From the NCBI RefSeq assembly GCF_001640805.2, contig NC_066856.1:18033616-18097615 (forward strand): a stretch of 64,000 nt of DNA. The letters run 5' to 3'. Shown here piece after piece: positions 1 through 11,225 of the stretch; the stretch's first letter is position 1; the number at the start of each line of letters is the position of its first letter. Made by a program: the position numbers and the translations under genes. Source of the stretch: Lates calcarifer (taxonomy: Eukaryota > Chordata > Actinopteri > Centropomidae). Under the pieces are notes generated by a model. That model saw only the letters and a program-made list of their open reading frames with translations, did not search any database and was not told the DNA's origin.

Positions 1-210
1 ACATCAACCAGCTACAAATGCTAATTGACTTGATTGTTATTAATTTTGACATTACGTTCCAATTAAAGATAGCAAAACACTGATTTCATTTTCTTTTCAT
101 TTTATGGATGGAGATTAAGAGGGCATTGATCACACCTGAATGACTCAGTATGTGAGTAGCTAATTAAAGACTGAGATTGCAATTAAGATAATGACTCTGT
201 CTAAGTTTTC
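1..210. promoter_or_regulatory. TAAT-rich block, candidate enhancer
   Basis: No gene is visible. Within about 200 bases there are at least six homeodomain-type cores (TAATTG, TTAATT, AATTAA, TAATTAAAG, AATTAAG, ATAATG) and an AP-1 consensus TGACTCA at 141-147. Such clustering in unique, non-repetitive sequence is common in vertebrate developmental enhancers. AT-rich background alone would also give several such cores, so the call is an inference. Confidence 0.25.
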
Positions 211-766
211 AGATGGAACACACAAACAATTTTTTAATCCAGTCAGTCAGGGACACATGGTTATAAGCACCTACTGTATAGTGTAGTGTATAATATCATC
301 TATATTCCAAGAGCATACTGTGACAACATATCCCCCACTGTACATGTGCTGTAATGGCTGGAACATCCTTTGCAGGGCTGCATGTAAGCAAGTCTTTTGG
401 AGACATTCATATGCCCAGTTCTTTTAAGTGTATGGATTTTGAGTATAATATTAAGTTGTTTTGTTTTTTTTAGATAATTCAATCTGCTAGCTTGACACTA
501 CAGTTCCTCATTGTCATCCTGTGACCTACGGTTAAACATAACATCCTTATTAGTGTACACCCAGAGAGACCTTTGCATGTATCTTCAAATTTCATGCACA
601 GTGATAGATAGTACAATTCCGATTCCTCTAATCATGATGGGAATTCGATTTCCCATCTATGTAAAAGTGTTTAGAAACAACAAATGGATAACTGAAGCAG
701 CCCCTCAAGGACAATTACCATCGACATTTCTTTAAATTCTGGAGTATTTACTGTTGACAATGCTGC
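211..766. other. gene-free interval
   Basis: Unique AT-rich sequence with only short unrecognisable frames on both strands. I see no repeat family and no RNA gene. Confidence 0.5.
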
Positions 767-793
767 GAGCATAGCTAAGGTTTAGCTATGCTC
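767..793. repeat. perfect inverted repeat, 12-bp arms, 3-nt loop
   Basis: The arms are GAGCATAGCTAA (767-778) and TTAGCTATGCTC (782-793) around the loop GGT. Pairing is perfect and stops outside the arms. It is not part of a repeat family I recognise. It could arise by replication template switching or be an RNA hairpin in a transcript; the sequence alone cannot say which. Confidence 0.85.
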
Positions 794-2198
794 ACACTTT
801 GCTAGGTTCACAGAAAGATCATGGTTATAGTTAGTAACAAAAACACATGGCTGCAACAGGACTTGAGATCTAGTGTCCTGGATGTAAGGCAAACCCTCTA
901 TATGCTCAACCTCAACCCTGACCTCCACACCCTTACTTTATGCCTCACTACATAAAAGGCACTGTGCACAAATTGTGAGATACTGAATTGACCACTATAA
1001 ATGTAATTCATATGGATGACTCCTATATTAAGTTCAAAGAACTGGCTCTCACTCATGATAAACCAAACGCAGAAATACTGAATGCACTGAGGAAACAACA
1101 GGACCGATGCTGATTTGGATTTTCCTCATGTTTTCTTATCTACGATGAGACCACAAATTGCTGTAAATAGAGCAGGCATTTCTCTCATGATTAGCTTAAG
1201 TTACAGGGATAGAATCAGATTGTCTCCTCTTGCTCCCCAGCTGCCTAACTCTTTGACTTCATGTAATGGCAAGTCGCCAAAACCGAGTCTGGTAAACAAG
1301 GTCTCTGTGATACCATGTGCCTTTTATTCAATCACCTGGTCGCTTGTAATTAGGGAATGTGAACCTAAATTAACCAAAGACAAAACCACTACAGATTTAA
1401 CATTTTCACTTCCATAAAAGAAGTTGTCACTGGTGTGATTGCGCTGTTAAAATCTGGCCAGATACGACGTGTCAGTGCTGTTTCGATGCGCTGCAAACAG
1501 TGCCACTAGTGCACATGGGAGTTGCGACACGCCATGACAAAAGAGAACTTAAAAAGAAAAAGACTTCAGAGATCCTTTCTCATGTCAACACAGTGGCATT
1601 TAACTGAGTTCACAACAAAGGCCATTTAACACCTCCTGCAGCTGTTGAAAATAATAGTGTAGGCCAGAACATCAGTCTCAAGACAACAGTTTATACAGAT
1701 CCAGACTTTTAAGTTAGATTCCTTCTCTCTGTTGCTAAGTTGCTTGTTTTACCAATTAAGACACAGCCAAACCCCATCAAGATCTGTCTTGGACTCAGCT
1801 AAACTAGTCATGTTGATAATTCACTTATTTATTCTGGGATATGGAACAGGGGAATGTGTCCATTAATGTGTTTCCTTTTTGGTTCCCAGCACAAGAATCT
1901 TGTTCTAAGGACTGTTGTCTTGAAACAGCTCATTAAAAACAATGCTGGTATGCATGTGTGTAATTACATATTTTGCCTTGGATTTCCTCCAGATGCAAAA
2001 GCTGACCTGATTTTCTTAATGACTAAAACCTCGAGTCCATGCTGGTCCCTGAGACATTTCTGCACAGTGACGTTGCAGCAGAGTTGAAAGGGATCTGGCC
2101 TAATTAAATGAAATATCCTGATGCAACGGGGCATCATGAGGAGTGTGCAGCAGGGTATTTGCTTGATTAGAGTGGCAGTCTATTTATTATTGGCTAGA
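794..2198. other. gene-free interval with two higher-complexity blocks
   Basis: No coding gene is recognised. Two stretches, about 1400-1560 and 1990-2195, are less AT-biased and richer in CpG than their surroundings, a texture often seen in conserved non-coding DNA. The first holds the 8-bp palindrome CACTAGTG near 1505. Conservation is untested. Confidence 0.35.
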
Positions 2199-2224
2199 GC
2201 AAGGTCTACCTTTGTAGACCTTGC
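2199..2224. repeat. perfect inverted repeat, 11-bp arms, 4-nt loop
   Basis: The arms are GCAAGGTCTAC (2199-2209) and GTAGACCTTGC (2214-2224) with loop CTTT. Pairing is perfect. The arms are of mixed composition, so this is not a product of AT bias. Confidence 0.85.
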
Positions 2225-5200
2225 GGTGAATATCATTTGTTATTCATTATTCATTCATTTCACTTTTATATTCCTTTATTTGGAATTATATTAATGAGTT
2301 AGAACTACAGGTTTGTACAGTACTGTATAAAGGCCTGGAAAACCTAATCTCATTAAGGATGCTACCACTGTCTGTTTTAATTAAATACAACATTTTTTGT
2401 GTTTTCCTGCTAGTTGATAACATTGCTAACTAGTAGTATGTTTTGGGGGGGTTACCAGGGACAGTGGTTTGTAATTATGTTTTACCATAGACTGAATAAT
2501 GCCATTAGGGAAGATTCAGCTGATACATTATACCATAGCACATAACCGTAACCAACATATGCTGTGAATTGATTTTTTGTTTCATGCTTTGTCCTGTTTA
2601 TGCACTAGATTTTCCCCTTTTATTTTATTTCACATTCATTTTGTATTAGAGGGAAAAATACTTGTTTCTATGCCTAGGCATGATGTATGCTAGTGTGAAC
2701 CACTTTGGTGTAATTTATAACCCATTTCATGACATTTTGTTCACAATGATTATCACGATAAGGCTGAACACTTACTTGGACAGAAATAGGTGGGGATGAA
2801 AACAAGTGATGAGAAAGGATAGACAGGATCACAAAAAATCAGGTTAGATGAGGAGAGGAGTGAAAAACACCTCTGCCACTAGATTTTATTAATAATTAAT
2901 TTGTCTGTCCTTTTTGTAAATGAGCTCGGAGAAGGAAGTGGATGTACAGACTTTTATGTCCTGTGGCCATATCTGAAAATTCAAAGCATTTTTGTAATCC
3001 ACATTTATAAACACATGGCAAGATAGAAATCTTTTGACAAAACACTATTTGCCCTCAGCTCTTTTGGTAAAATCTAACTCATCAGTCTCTGTCAGAGGTG
3101 TAAGAGTAATTAGGGGTGATTTTATGGTTAGAAGATTCTACTTGCAAACTGATTGCACTTTTACTACTACTGGATTTATTAAAAATACATTCACCCACGC
3201 ATCATTAAGAATGTAGGCTGTCCAAAATCATGTTATTACACTTGTGGGTTTTGTGTGGTTTCTGGCTCTACAAGTGAGTTGTGTCGGCAGATATTAGACA
3301 CAGAACTGAAAATAATAGAAAAAAAGAATATCCTTTGAGGGAATACTGCATGTGCTATAAAATGTAAAATGTCCAATTGTATGAACAAAATAATTCCTCA
3401 TGGGCATCACATTCGGTTATATCTGGTAAGGAAGGCCCCTGTGGTATTTTCTTTCTCCTTTTCTCATATTTTATCATGTACTTTTTTCACAAACTTACAA
3501 AATGCCTCTTCTAAAAAGAGTGAAAATAATTATCACTGCTCTGGAATATGAAGAAAGAGGTAATTAGCACCACTGAATTAATCAGAGATAGGAAAATTGC
3601 AATTATACTTGTTTTTATTAAGTTCCATTATTTTCTAGACCACCATGAAATTATTTTTTCTGGTATTGCATTCCCTTGTAAGACTCATTAATAACAATGG
3701 TGTATTCTTATAAACTTTAAAAATGATGAGTTACAATTAAACTTAATTCTTTCAATACAAGACCATTACAACATGAAATCTGGTCTGCATTAGGGTGAAA
3801 ATTTTGAACTTCAACTTTCACAAAGCGCAGTTTCAGGAAGGAAACAGGACAATCCAGGACCCAGGTGTACTCGCCAAAACTCACATCCTTAAATAAATAA
3901 AGGCAGCTGTTTCAGGCTATGAAGGACAGAACTGAATGTGGCATTCATCTACAATTTCTCAGAATGATTCAGTTCCTATTAAGATGTCAGTGTAGCATAT
4001 CTCTTTCAGCAAAAGATTTGTACAATGTACAGTCAGCCAATTTGACCAGTAGTAATGATCATCCCTATTCATTCTAGATCAGAGGAAAGGTCCAACTTTT
4101 TATTTTAACACGCACAACCTTTATTGCTGACCATGACACTTTATGCACAGCTATTCCTGTGAATATTGAACATTAAAATTTGTCCTTTCCTCGTGTTTAC
4201 TTTCCCACCTCATTGGAAATCACTGTTCTTAGTATTTCAAATTGAAATACATTTATTTTACCACCATATTTTGCAGTTTCTAAATGCTTGTGTAACAACC
4301 ATCGGCCTTGATCTCTTTATTCATAACACTTTATATTTACACTTTACAATGTAGTATTTTGTTGTTTTTTCCACATCATAACTTGTTCATGTTAGAAAAC
4401 CTATTCCTGTGTATCATGTATTAACCACAGCTCTTCAGCCTAACTGTGTAAGAAAGCACTAACTACCTCAATTGTCTGTTTAATGCATAAAGTTGCAAAT
4501 CTAGTTACAACTCTGAACCATGAACTGTGATGACCTATTGCTGACATGTGTATTAGTTATGTACACATTGCTCAGCGTGTGCCCAACCAAACCACAGGTC
4601 TCCCACTCAGCTCTTATGTCTATAATTAGTTTCATAGTGAGAGGAAATTCATTTTCACACGCCTAACAGCCTCCAACTGTCAGGCCCTGCCAATGGATAT
4701 GGATGGACCTTATTCAGCTAATTACCCAAAAGCAAATTTGCCTTTTTCTGCCGTTGCAATAATAAAAGTTGAACCTTTTAAAACGATCTGGCTATTTCCC
4801 TTTTCAGCAATCTCAGTATCTATATGGAGTATGCAATAAATAAATAGGCAAAGTTACAAAATGACCTATCAGAGAGGTTAGAAAGAGGATGATTTAATAG
4901 TGAGTAGCCACTCAAACATCTCTCAGAAAAAAAAAAGATTTAGTCAGTTTCTCAGAAGCCCTTTGGGCCTTTTTGGGAGCGCTGGTCATGTTATGTAGAT
5001 TAATTTAGTGTTATCAAGCTGTGCAGACCACATGCTAGGTCACTACCCATATTTCCTTCTAAATGTTATACTTAACCTCTACTGTAAAACATCAGACATT
5101 TGGATTTAATGTATGTAAAGGGAAAGCAGATGTTGCATGTTTTGATTGGAGGACTTTTCATTTTATTAAATATAACTATAAAACTGAACACATATCATCA

Positions 5201-5533
5201 TCATGGCTGATCATACAAACAATAAACTGCATTTTAAGACCATAGCATATTTTTGAATATCTTTCACATATATATTAAGATATCATCTTGAACTTTTTAT
5301 GAGATTCTGTCACAATTGCTGTCACAATCACAATATTTTATCTTTTATCTATAGGCAGCATATGGGCCAAAATGGTGTAATGACCAAAACATGTTTAGCT
5401 TTATAAATGTCAGCTCAGGTTATTCAAGCATTCAGTATTTGAAAATGTATGACATTTAAGTGCTTAGTGTTTTATTGTAGACATTATTAATGGGAAATCT
5501 TTTGCCATCTGGTGTTCAATTTTATCACTTTTC
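2225..5533. other. gene-free interval
   Basis: AT-rich unique sequence without recognisable genes. A near-perfect palindrome lies at 4232-4250 (GTATTTCAA, one base, TTGAAATAC). A block at about 4570-4830 is less AT-biased and holds TAATTA and TAATTAG cores; it is a weak candidate for a conserved element. Nothing else could be assigned. Confidence 0.45.
4232..4250. repeat. 9-bp-arm palindrome with 1-nt centre
   Basis: GTATTTCAA is followed by a single A and then its exact reverse complement. AT-rich arms make this less striking than the other inverted repeats of the window. Confidence 0.8.
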
Positions 5534-5682
5534 CATCCATCCATTATCAGTACCTGCTTATTTTCATGTTGTATTTTATTCCATGTTTTAGGTCAGGTCG
5601 ACAATCCATTTACACTCACATTCATACCTGGGCAACTCTACAACATCTACATGCAAACTCCAGACAAAAAGACCTCAAAAAA
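5534..5682 (+). repeat. decayed dispersed fish repeat
   Basis: The segment begins with a CCATCCATCCATTATC-type lead and later carries stretches such as CACTCACATTCATACCTGG and ACATGCAAACTCCAGACA. From memory, this order matches a very common unclassified repeat of teleost genomes, which is normally several hundred bases long. The copy is internally shortened and mutated. The class (DNA element or retroposon) is not decidable here. Confidence 0.5.
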
Positions 5683-7419
5683 TATTAATTTCCTTGTTTT
5701 GCAGTGTAGTATGTTTTCCCCCATTGAATTCATCCAATTAAGAAGTCAAAAGTCTTCACTTCACATTTCCAACTGTCATGGCTGCACCATTAAGCATAAA
5801 CATGAAAGCTCCTTTATGTTCAAAACCCTTTTTCCCACAGTCTAGTATAAAAACATATGTCATTTCTATCTATTCATGTATTTGTTGTGTTTTATCAATT
5901 ACATGTCTGTAAGCACAACCTTTGATCACCTTTACTGAGCATACGCACTTTGTTTCTTATGAAGTCCTTACAGATATGAAGCTGTGATTTAGGACTGTAC
6001 TGTACAAATAAATCTGAGCTTGACTTTGATCTACAATGCAGTGTCATTTCTTAGAGGGACTGCTGATGAGATCTTCAGCTTCATTTGGCTGAGGTCTGGA
6101 ATTTTTTTCTCTTTTTTTACCGTCTAGAGGGAAAAGGCACATGGCTAATAAAGCCTGGGACTGAGTTATCAGTGAAGTTCTTCTCTGTAGTGCATGATAA
6201 TGCAATGTAACCACTCGTGTCACTGAGTAATTTTACTGTAATTGGAATTGTTCATTCAACTGCATGAACATTGGATATTCCAATGTATGATTACGTTCCT
6301 GTTGGAGATTAATAAGAAGTTACAAGGAGATATTCCCATTGTTATTAGGTTGCAGTCTTAGTTGGAAACAGTAAAAGTTCACATTGGCACTTCATTAAAA
6401 ACCCTCTTAATTATGAAACTCCTAAAGTTGATGGGCTCATTTCTGTAAAGTGAGTTAAATGTCTGCATTTTAGTGTGTCAGTGACAATGCAATAATATAT
6501 TTTAACGTCCCTGCTTTAAAGACAACAAGTCCTGCAAATTAAATGACAGTACGCTGTTTGTCCTCGCCCTTTTATGACCTATAGGAAACATTTTCTGATC
6601 TGATGTCTCTGTGGAAAAATAAATCTGTTATATGATATGATGCTACTGTGGACAGAAGTGTTTACTTAACGATTATTGGCAATGACAAACAGGCTATGTC
6701 TCTGATGTTCAAATCTGATGTTCTGATTTTTCCACCTCAGCCTCATCCTTATAGACTAACTGTATAGTATATACTACACACTGTAAATGAATAATGTCAC
6801 CTTACATGCTCCTCTGCTCTCATCATAATTAATAAGGCCACCAGAGGCCTTTGTCACTTGAATATAAATATACATCATTATGGGCCAATCATTCTCCTTG
6901 GGAGGAGAGTCTTATTCAATGACACTCAATGGTTAAACTTTTCACCTTGCTGCAGTGATAAGAATTCTTTGCATGTAACATGTTTTGTTTTCCTAAAGAG
7001 AAATACTTGAGAAGATAGGCCCCTGCAGCTAGCTCAGCCTCATTCAAGTGATCCTGAGTAGGAACAGTGTAGTCCTTATCCCTTCATATTTTACTTTTTA
7101 TTTGCTTACCACCTGGAGTTATGGAAATGCCAAGGCAAAGGCAGACAGTGTAGAATCCACAGCGACCACTTGGCTTTGGTTTACTACAACGCATTGCTTT
7201 AGCATCACTGAAGTGCTCAAATTATACTGTCCAGTAGAGGAAACTCTTTTGCCATATGTAACAGAACATGGTGCAAAGTTAAGTGTTAAACTGCTATGGG
7301 TAAAATATGTAAATTTCACAGATAACAGTATATTAATATCAGAATGATGAGAAGACAGTTAACAGAAAGAAAGACAGACTGGTTGGTTCGGGGTTCATCG
7401 CTGTTGTAGGTAGGTAGTT
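5683..7419. other. gene-free interval with candidate conserved blocks
   Basis: No gene is recognised. Blocks at about 6040-6640 and 6820-7020 look like conserved non-coding sequence: mixed composition, no simple repeats, and cores such as TAATTAATAA at 6836-6845. A small inverted repeat lies at 6268-6286 (ACATTGGA, TAT, TCCAATGT). Conservation is inferred from texture only. Confidence 0.35.
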
Positions 7420-7810
7420 ACCCAAAATAAATCAAAACAACCACGATTTCACATGATAGAAGACCAACAGAGTCTTCAGATTTAAACCCCATGGAGGAGT
7501 TTTGGGATGAACATGACAGTAGGTTAAAGCAAAGCAACCTACAAGTGCAGTGTATTTGTGAGAGCCTCTGCAGCAGTGTTGGGAGAAAACTTTGCAAACA
7601 ATGTTTCATTTCCTTTGTAGAAAGAATGATACAAGGGTGTTCGGCTGCTGAATGAGTCAAAGATTTTGATTAAATAGGATTCCATTATTCCTTTTTTTAA
7701 TCTTTGTTTTGAATTTGTTCTGTGCTGTGAGTATACTGAGACACTGCACTATGCAAATTTCAGCAAGCAATGGAAAATGAAGGTTCTAAAACGTTTGACT
7801 AGTAGTGTAT
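7420..7810 (+). mobile_element. Tc1/mariner-like transposon relic, 3' part with transposase C-terminus
   Basis: Read on the plus strand, 7469-7660 encodes DLNPMEEFWDEHDSRLK followed about 30 residues later by FVERMIQGCSAA. These match the conserved C-terminal part of fish Tc1-like transposases: the DLNPIE(x)LWDE block that holds the last acidic residue of the DDE/D triad, and a later LVERMPRVC-type block. About 140 bases after the stop the sequence reads ACGTTTGACTAGTAGTGTAT (7791-7810), which resembles the terminal repeat end of a common fish Tc1 lineage. No matching 5' terminal repeat or transposase N-terminus was found, so this is a truncated, dead copy. Its terminal sequence differs from that of the element at 39877-40341, so it is a separate lineage. 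Confidence 0.8.
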
Positions 7811-8457
7811 GTTACTTCTTTTTTGAAAGGTAGATAAAAGAAACTTTTACTAAATTGTCTAACCAAGGCCAGTGAGCAGAAAAGAATGTGGGACTTGCTC
7901 TCTGCAACATATTAGGTCCAAAGCTGAATATAGACAGTACAGGGACAACTTCTTCATACACATTAGTGACACTAAAAACATGATGTCACCAAATAAATGT
8001 TAGCTTTAAACAAGATGAGACAATTCTGATAAATAAAATTAACTAAAATAATATGAGGACCTGTACCTTTACAGATTGTAACCATTTGGCAAATAGGAGT
8101 GAAGGAGGAAGGAGGACATACAGGCAAGCTGAGTAGTGATGTATAATGTAGACACTGTAGACAATAACTGAATGAGCTGTTCACAGGACGTCTGCTATGG
8201 CTGCAAAGGCTGTGTTAAGTCACCTGGAAGCCCTCTATAACACTGTGGCAGTTGTAAAGTTGTGGCAGCTGTGGCTGTCACCCTATGGATGGATTAATGC
8301 CTAGTAATCATACTTAATTATTATCCCCACCTGCTTGTGGACTGCCTGAGACTGAGGGACCTTGTAAAACGCAGAGCTTAGAGCCAAGCAAGCATCTCTG
8401 GAGAGCTGGTTGAATGTCACCAGGCAAGCCAGCGCAGCCAAGGAACATTCAAGGCTG
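7811..8457. other. gene-free interval
   Basis: Unique sequence. The stretch 8190-8450 is less AT-rich and contains TTAATTATTAT; it may be a weakly conserved element. No gene or repeat was identified. Confidence 0.35.
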
Positions 8458-8570
8458 TCAGGTTGGCCCAGTGATTTTGGAGACCATATAAAAACAAAAA
8501 GGTCACCAGTTCAATGCCAGCAGCAGCCAATATGCCCATCTACACTGGTGTGTCCTGCCCATATGTCCTT
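8458..8570 (+). mobile_element. decayed tRNA-derived SINE
   Basis: The layout fits a tRNA-like SINE head. An A-box-like stretch TTGGCCCAGTGATTTTGG lies at 8463-8480 and a B-box-like stretch GGTCACCAGTTCAATGCC at 8501-8518. It is followed by CAGCAGCCAATATGCCC, a sequence type I associate with fish SINE bodies. The B-box has lost the canonical GGTTCGA core, so the copy is old and probably not transcribed by RNA polymerase III. It is not a functional tRNA gene. Confidence 0.5.
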
Positions 8571-9258
8571 CAGTGTGATAGTTTTTAGGAAGTTATTTTC
8601 TAGCTAGTTTTCAGGATGCAATATCTGCTCAACAGATGAAAAAAATAAGTCTAGAAACATACACATATCATCTCTGTTGTGAGTGGGGAAAAGGAGTTGC
8701 CTCGCAGTAGGTGTCACTCAAGCAGTGGTCACATCCCAATTGCATTCAAATATCGACTTCCAAAAAATATAAGGTCTGTTATATATTATTGTTCTCCCTC
8801 CTACAGTTTGTCATTTTTTAAAGTCCCTAGTGTACAGAAACCACATTTTTAGATATATGAAATAGTATGAAACCCAACATGTTTCGGCCTTCTCATAAAT
8901 ATTGATATAGTTCAAGATCGCTGCCCTTATAGTGGCAGCCTGTTGTAGTACCTCCTGTTAACTTTGTTGCATTTTTAACACTCTAATTGCTCAGCATTTT
9001 TACCCTTATAAGGGTAATGGGTGGCTGAAAGGACTTTTCAAACTTTTGTGTTGAAAAGTAAAAGTATAAAACCTTTCTTCCTTCTGGTGTTATGGGAAAT
9101 ATGAGGTCTGTATGTTTTTTCTTCTAGCTTCATCAAATTAGGCGCTGGTAGGCATTGTTTGTTAGTGAGGCATTTCATGTGTGAAATGTGACAGTGGAAA
9201 CATGGTAACAATGCAGGAACATACATAAAAGAATTACCGTGCATTCATAAGTCTGTTG

Positions 9259-9278
9259 CTCCCAGTGCATGCTGGGAG
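9259..9278. repeat. 7-bp-arm palindrome, ZNF143-like core
   Basis: CTCCCAG and CTGGGAG flank TGCATG. On the minus strand the core reads TCCCAGCATGCACTGGGA, which recalls the TCCCAGCATGC-type core of vertebrate ZNF143/Staf sites. No promoter or gene lies next to it, so occupancy is speculative. Confidence 0.4.
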
Positions 9279-9639
9279 ATTCCCCTCACATGCCTTAAAT
9301 TTTTAATATTTGTTTTAAATCAGCATATGTGTGATCTCAGTGCAGAGTGGACTTAAGTGGGGCCATCCCAACCCCATCCCTCCTTGGTATGATCGGGGGG
9401 GGGTGTCTTCCGTCAGTTGAGTCAGATATAGTAATTGAAGCAGACAGTCACTGTGCAGAAATAATTAGCTTCACAGTACAGAATAGCATTCTGGACTTTG
9501 GATTTGCAGATATAGAAAAGGTAATTTTGCATCCATTTCCAGTGATCAAAGGTATATGAGTTTTTGTCTGCTTTCCTATGAATTTATGTGGTATCTCATT
9601 ATAAGTTGTTTTGTTTATCTTTTACAGTAACTTAATTGC

Positions 9640-9719
9640 TGCCTGTGGAAACAGATGTCTCAACACCCTTCATTATGAAAGGGTAGCCTGCGAGATCCAA
9701 GAATCCTGCTCCACAGGCA
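9640..9719. other. nested stem-loop candidate, about 80 nt
   Basis: Three nested pairings can be drawn. An outer 10-bp stem is TGCCTGTGGA (9640-9649) with TCCACAGGCA (9710-9719). A middle stem of four pairs plus one wobble is 9657-9661 with 9692-9696. An inner 6-bp stem is ACCCTT (9665-9670) with AAGGGT (9679-9684) around an 8-nt loop. The internal loops are asymmetric (7 and 13 nt), so it is a poor microRNA precursor, and no known mature microRNA is recognised. It may be a structured segment of an unseen transcript or chance. Confidence 0.3.
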
Positions 9720-11160
9720 ACCAGAACAGAACATGAATTTCAATTCACACAAAACAGAGAGAGTGGTTCCATTAGATTAGCAACAGAACAGTGGAAAATC
9801 AAGTGAAACATAAAAAGCGTCTTCATTTAGTTTTCAGCTTGGTCAACAATTGAACATTCTCAGAGTGGGGAGCTTAATAGGAACTTTTTCTTTTATGTTT
9901 TTTTTCCAAAGTGTGCTGCTTCATTTCATATATGCACTGTGGGATATGAGGACTCTTGGGGAAGAGCATTTTGGAGTCTGAGTCTTTTTGTTTTAATACT
10001 CATTCTGAGTGTGTTGTATAAGAGAGCAGTATAATTATGTTAGAAAGCAAATCTATGAACATGGCTAAAAAAGCCATGTCAGTTTGGCTCAATGCATTTT
10101 CAAAAGACAAAGCTGTTTTGTAGCACAGTTTATGGTTGTGGACAGACAATTCTTTGGCGATAGGCCTTTTTGTAACACTGTTTAGAGAGGAGCAATGAAG
10201 TGTGTCCAAGGGTATGCCTTTGCATATCACTTCAGTACTTACACCACACTTTAGGACTGATTACTGTGTTATAATAAAATCAACAGATTATTTAAAAGAA
10301 AATGAAATGATGAAAACCACTGTGCTTCCTTTGTTACTTCCAATGTGGTTTAGATTTTAATGAGCAGTTTTACCTGGGGAGAATTAAGTGATTGAATGAT
10401 TGCATTTTAGCATTTCCCTGTACACCTGCATTCACTTTACTTGAAAGACTACATGCATAAATTTCTCAAAAACTTTGCTTGGCGAATGGTTTCACCCATC
10501 ACCAGGGGTGATGATGAACTAAGCCAAGAGTTTCTGCTGGTTTTCCTATTTTTTCCTCCTAATTAGAGTTGCTCGCAAGCTCTGACAATTCATTAATACA
10601 ATGTAACACATGAACTGAAAAACTAAATGAAAAGCAAAACCAATGTGTCAGTGTCAAATATGTGATTTGCCTGTTCAAAACTTTGTAGCTGTGCCCAGAT
10701 AAAGTCAGAGCCTCTCACTTTGGGTCAGAATGAAGTGACACACCAGCTAGTGTGCTTTCACACTTACTTAACAGTCTGGCTGTCTAATTTATCTTACAAA
10801 GTATTCACCAGTTATATGTAGATCTAACAACTTTTATAACCATCCTTTATAATGGGTTTAAATCATTTCATTTATAGATTAGTTAAAACAATTCACAATA
10901 ATTCACTAGAAGACCCCTCCAATTAACTCTCAAATCCTTTACCTAATGGGAAAGATTTGGGCATCTGGGCCAAAATCCATTTATTAACAATGTTTCAGCA
11001 TGTATAGCTGCAGACCGGATGGATTATTGTAAATGCTTCTTATTAATGACTGCAGAGTTTATGGCTTATTAGAGTGGGAAATCCCTAAGATTTTATTAAT
11101 GGATTACCATAATTTAAAATGACATTATTACTAAACAGAAAGTCTAAACACCAGCCAAAG

Positions 11161-11163
<3 letters not shown>

Positions 11164-11223
<60 letters not shown>
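11164..11223. repeat. compound microsatellite T31 + (GT)14
   Basis: A run of 31 T (11164-11194) is joined directly to about 14 GT units (11195-11223). Read on the minus strand this is an AC repeat followed by a long A tract, a layout that can mark the tail of a decayed retroposon, although no retroposon body is recognised at 11224 onward. Confidence 0.95.

Positions 11224-11225
<2 letters not shown>

Larger units (their letters stand above)
8571..11163. other. gene-free interval with small structured sites
   Basis: No gene is recognised. It contains a palindrome at 9259-9278, a G9 run near 9394, a nested inverted repeat at 9640-9719, and short 7-bp-arm hairpins at 10059-10077 and near 10496-10512. 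The remainder is unique AT-rich sequence. Confidence 0.4.

Noticed and set aside
7750..7757. Octamer ATGCAAAT as a regulatory site
   Set aside because: It lies inside the Tc1 relic near its 3' end, so it is probably part of the transposon.
8458..8570. Functional tRNA gene
   Set aside because: A- and B-box-like stretches exist but the cloverleaf and the GGTTCGA core are not preserved; a SINE fossil explains them better.
9601..9640. Splice acceptor TCTTTTACAG before TAACTT
   Set aside because: A good-looking acceptor, but no open exon with a donor follows; such sites are frequent by chance.
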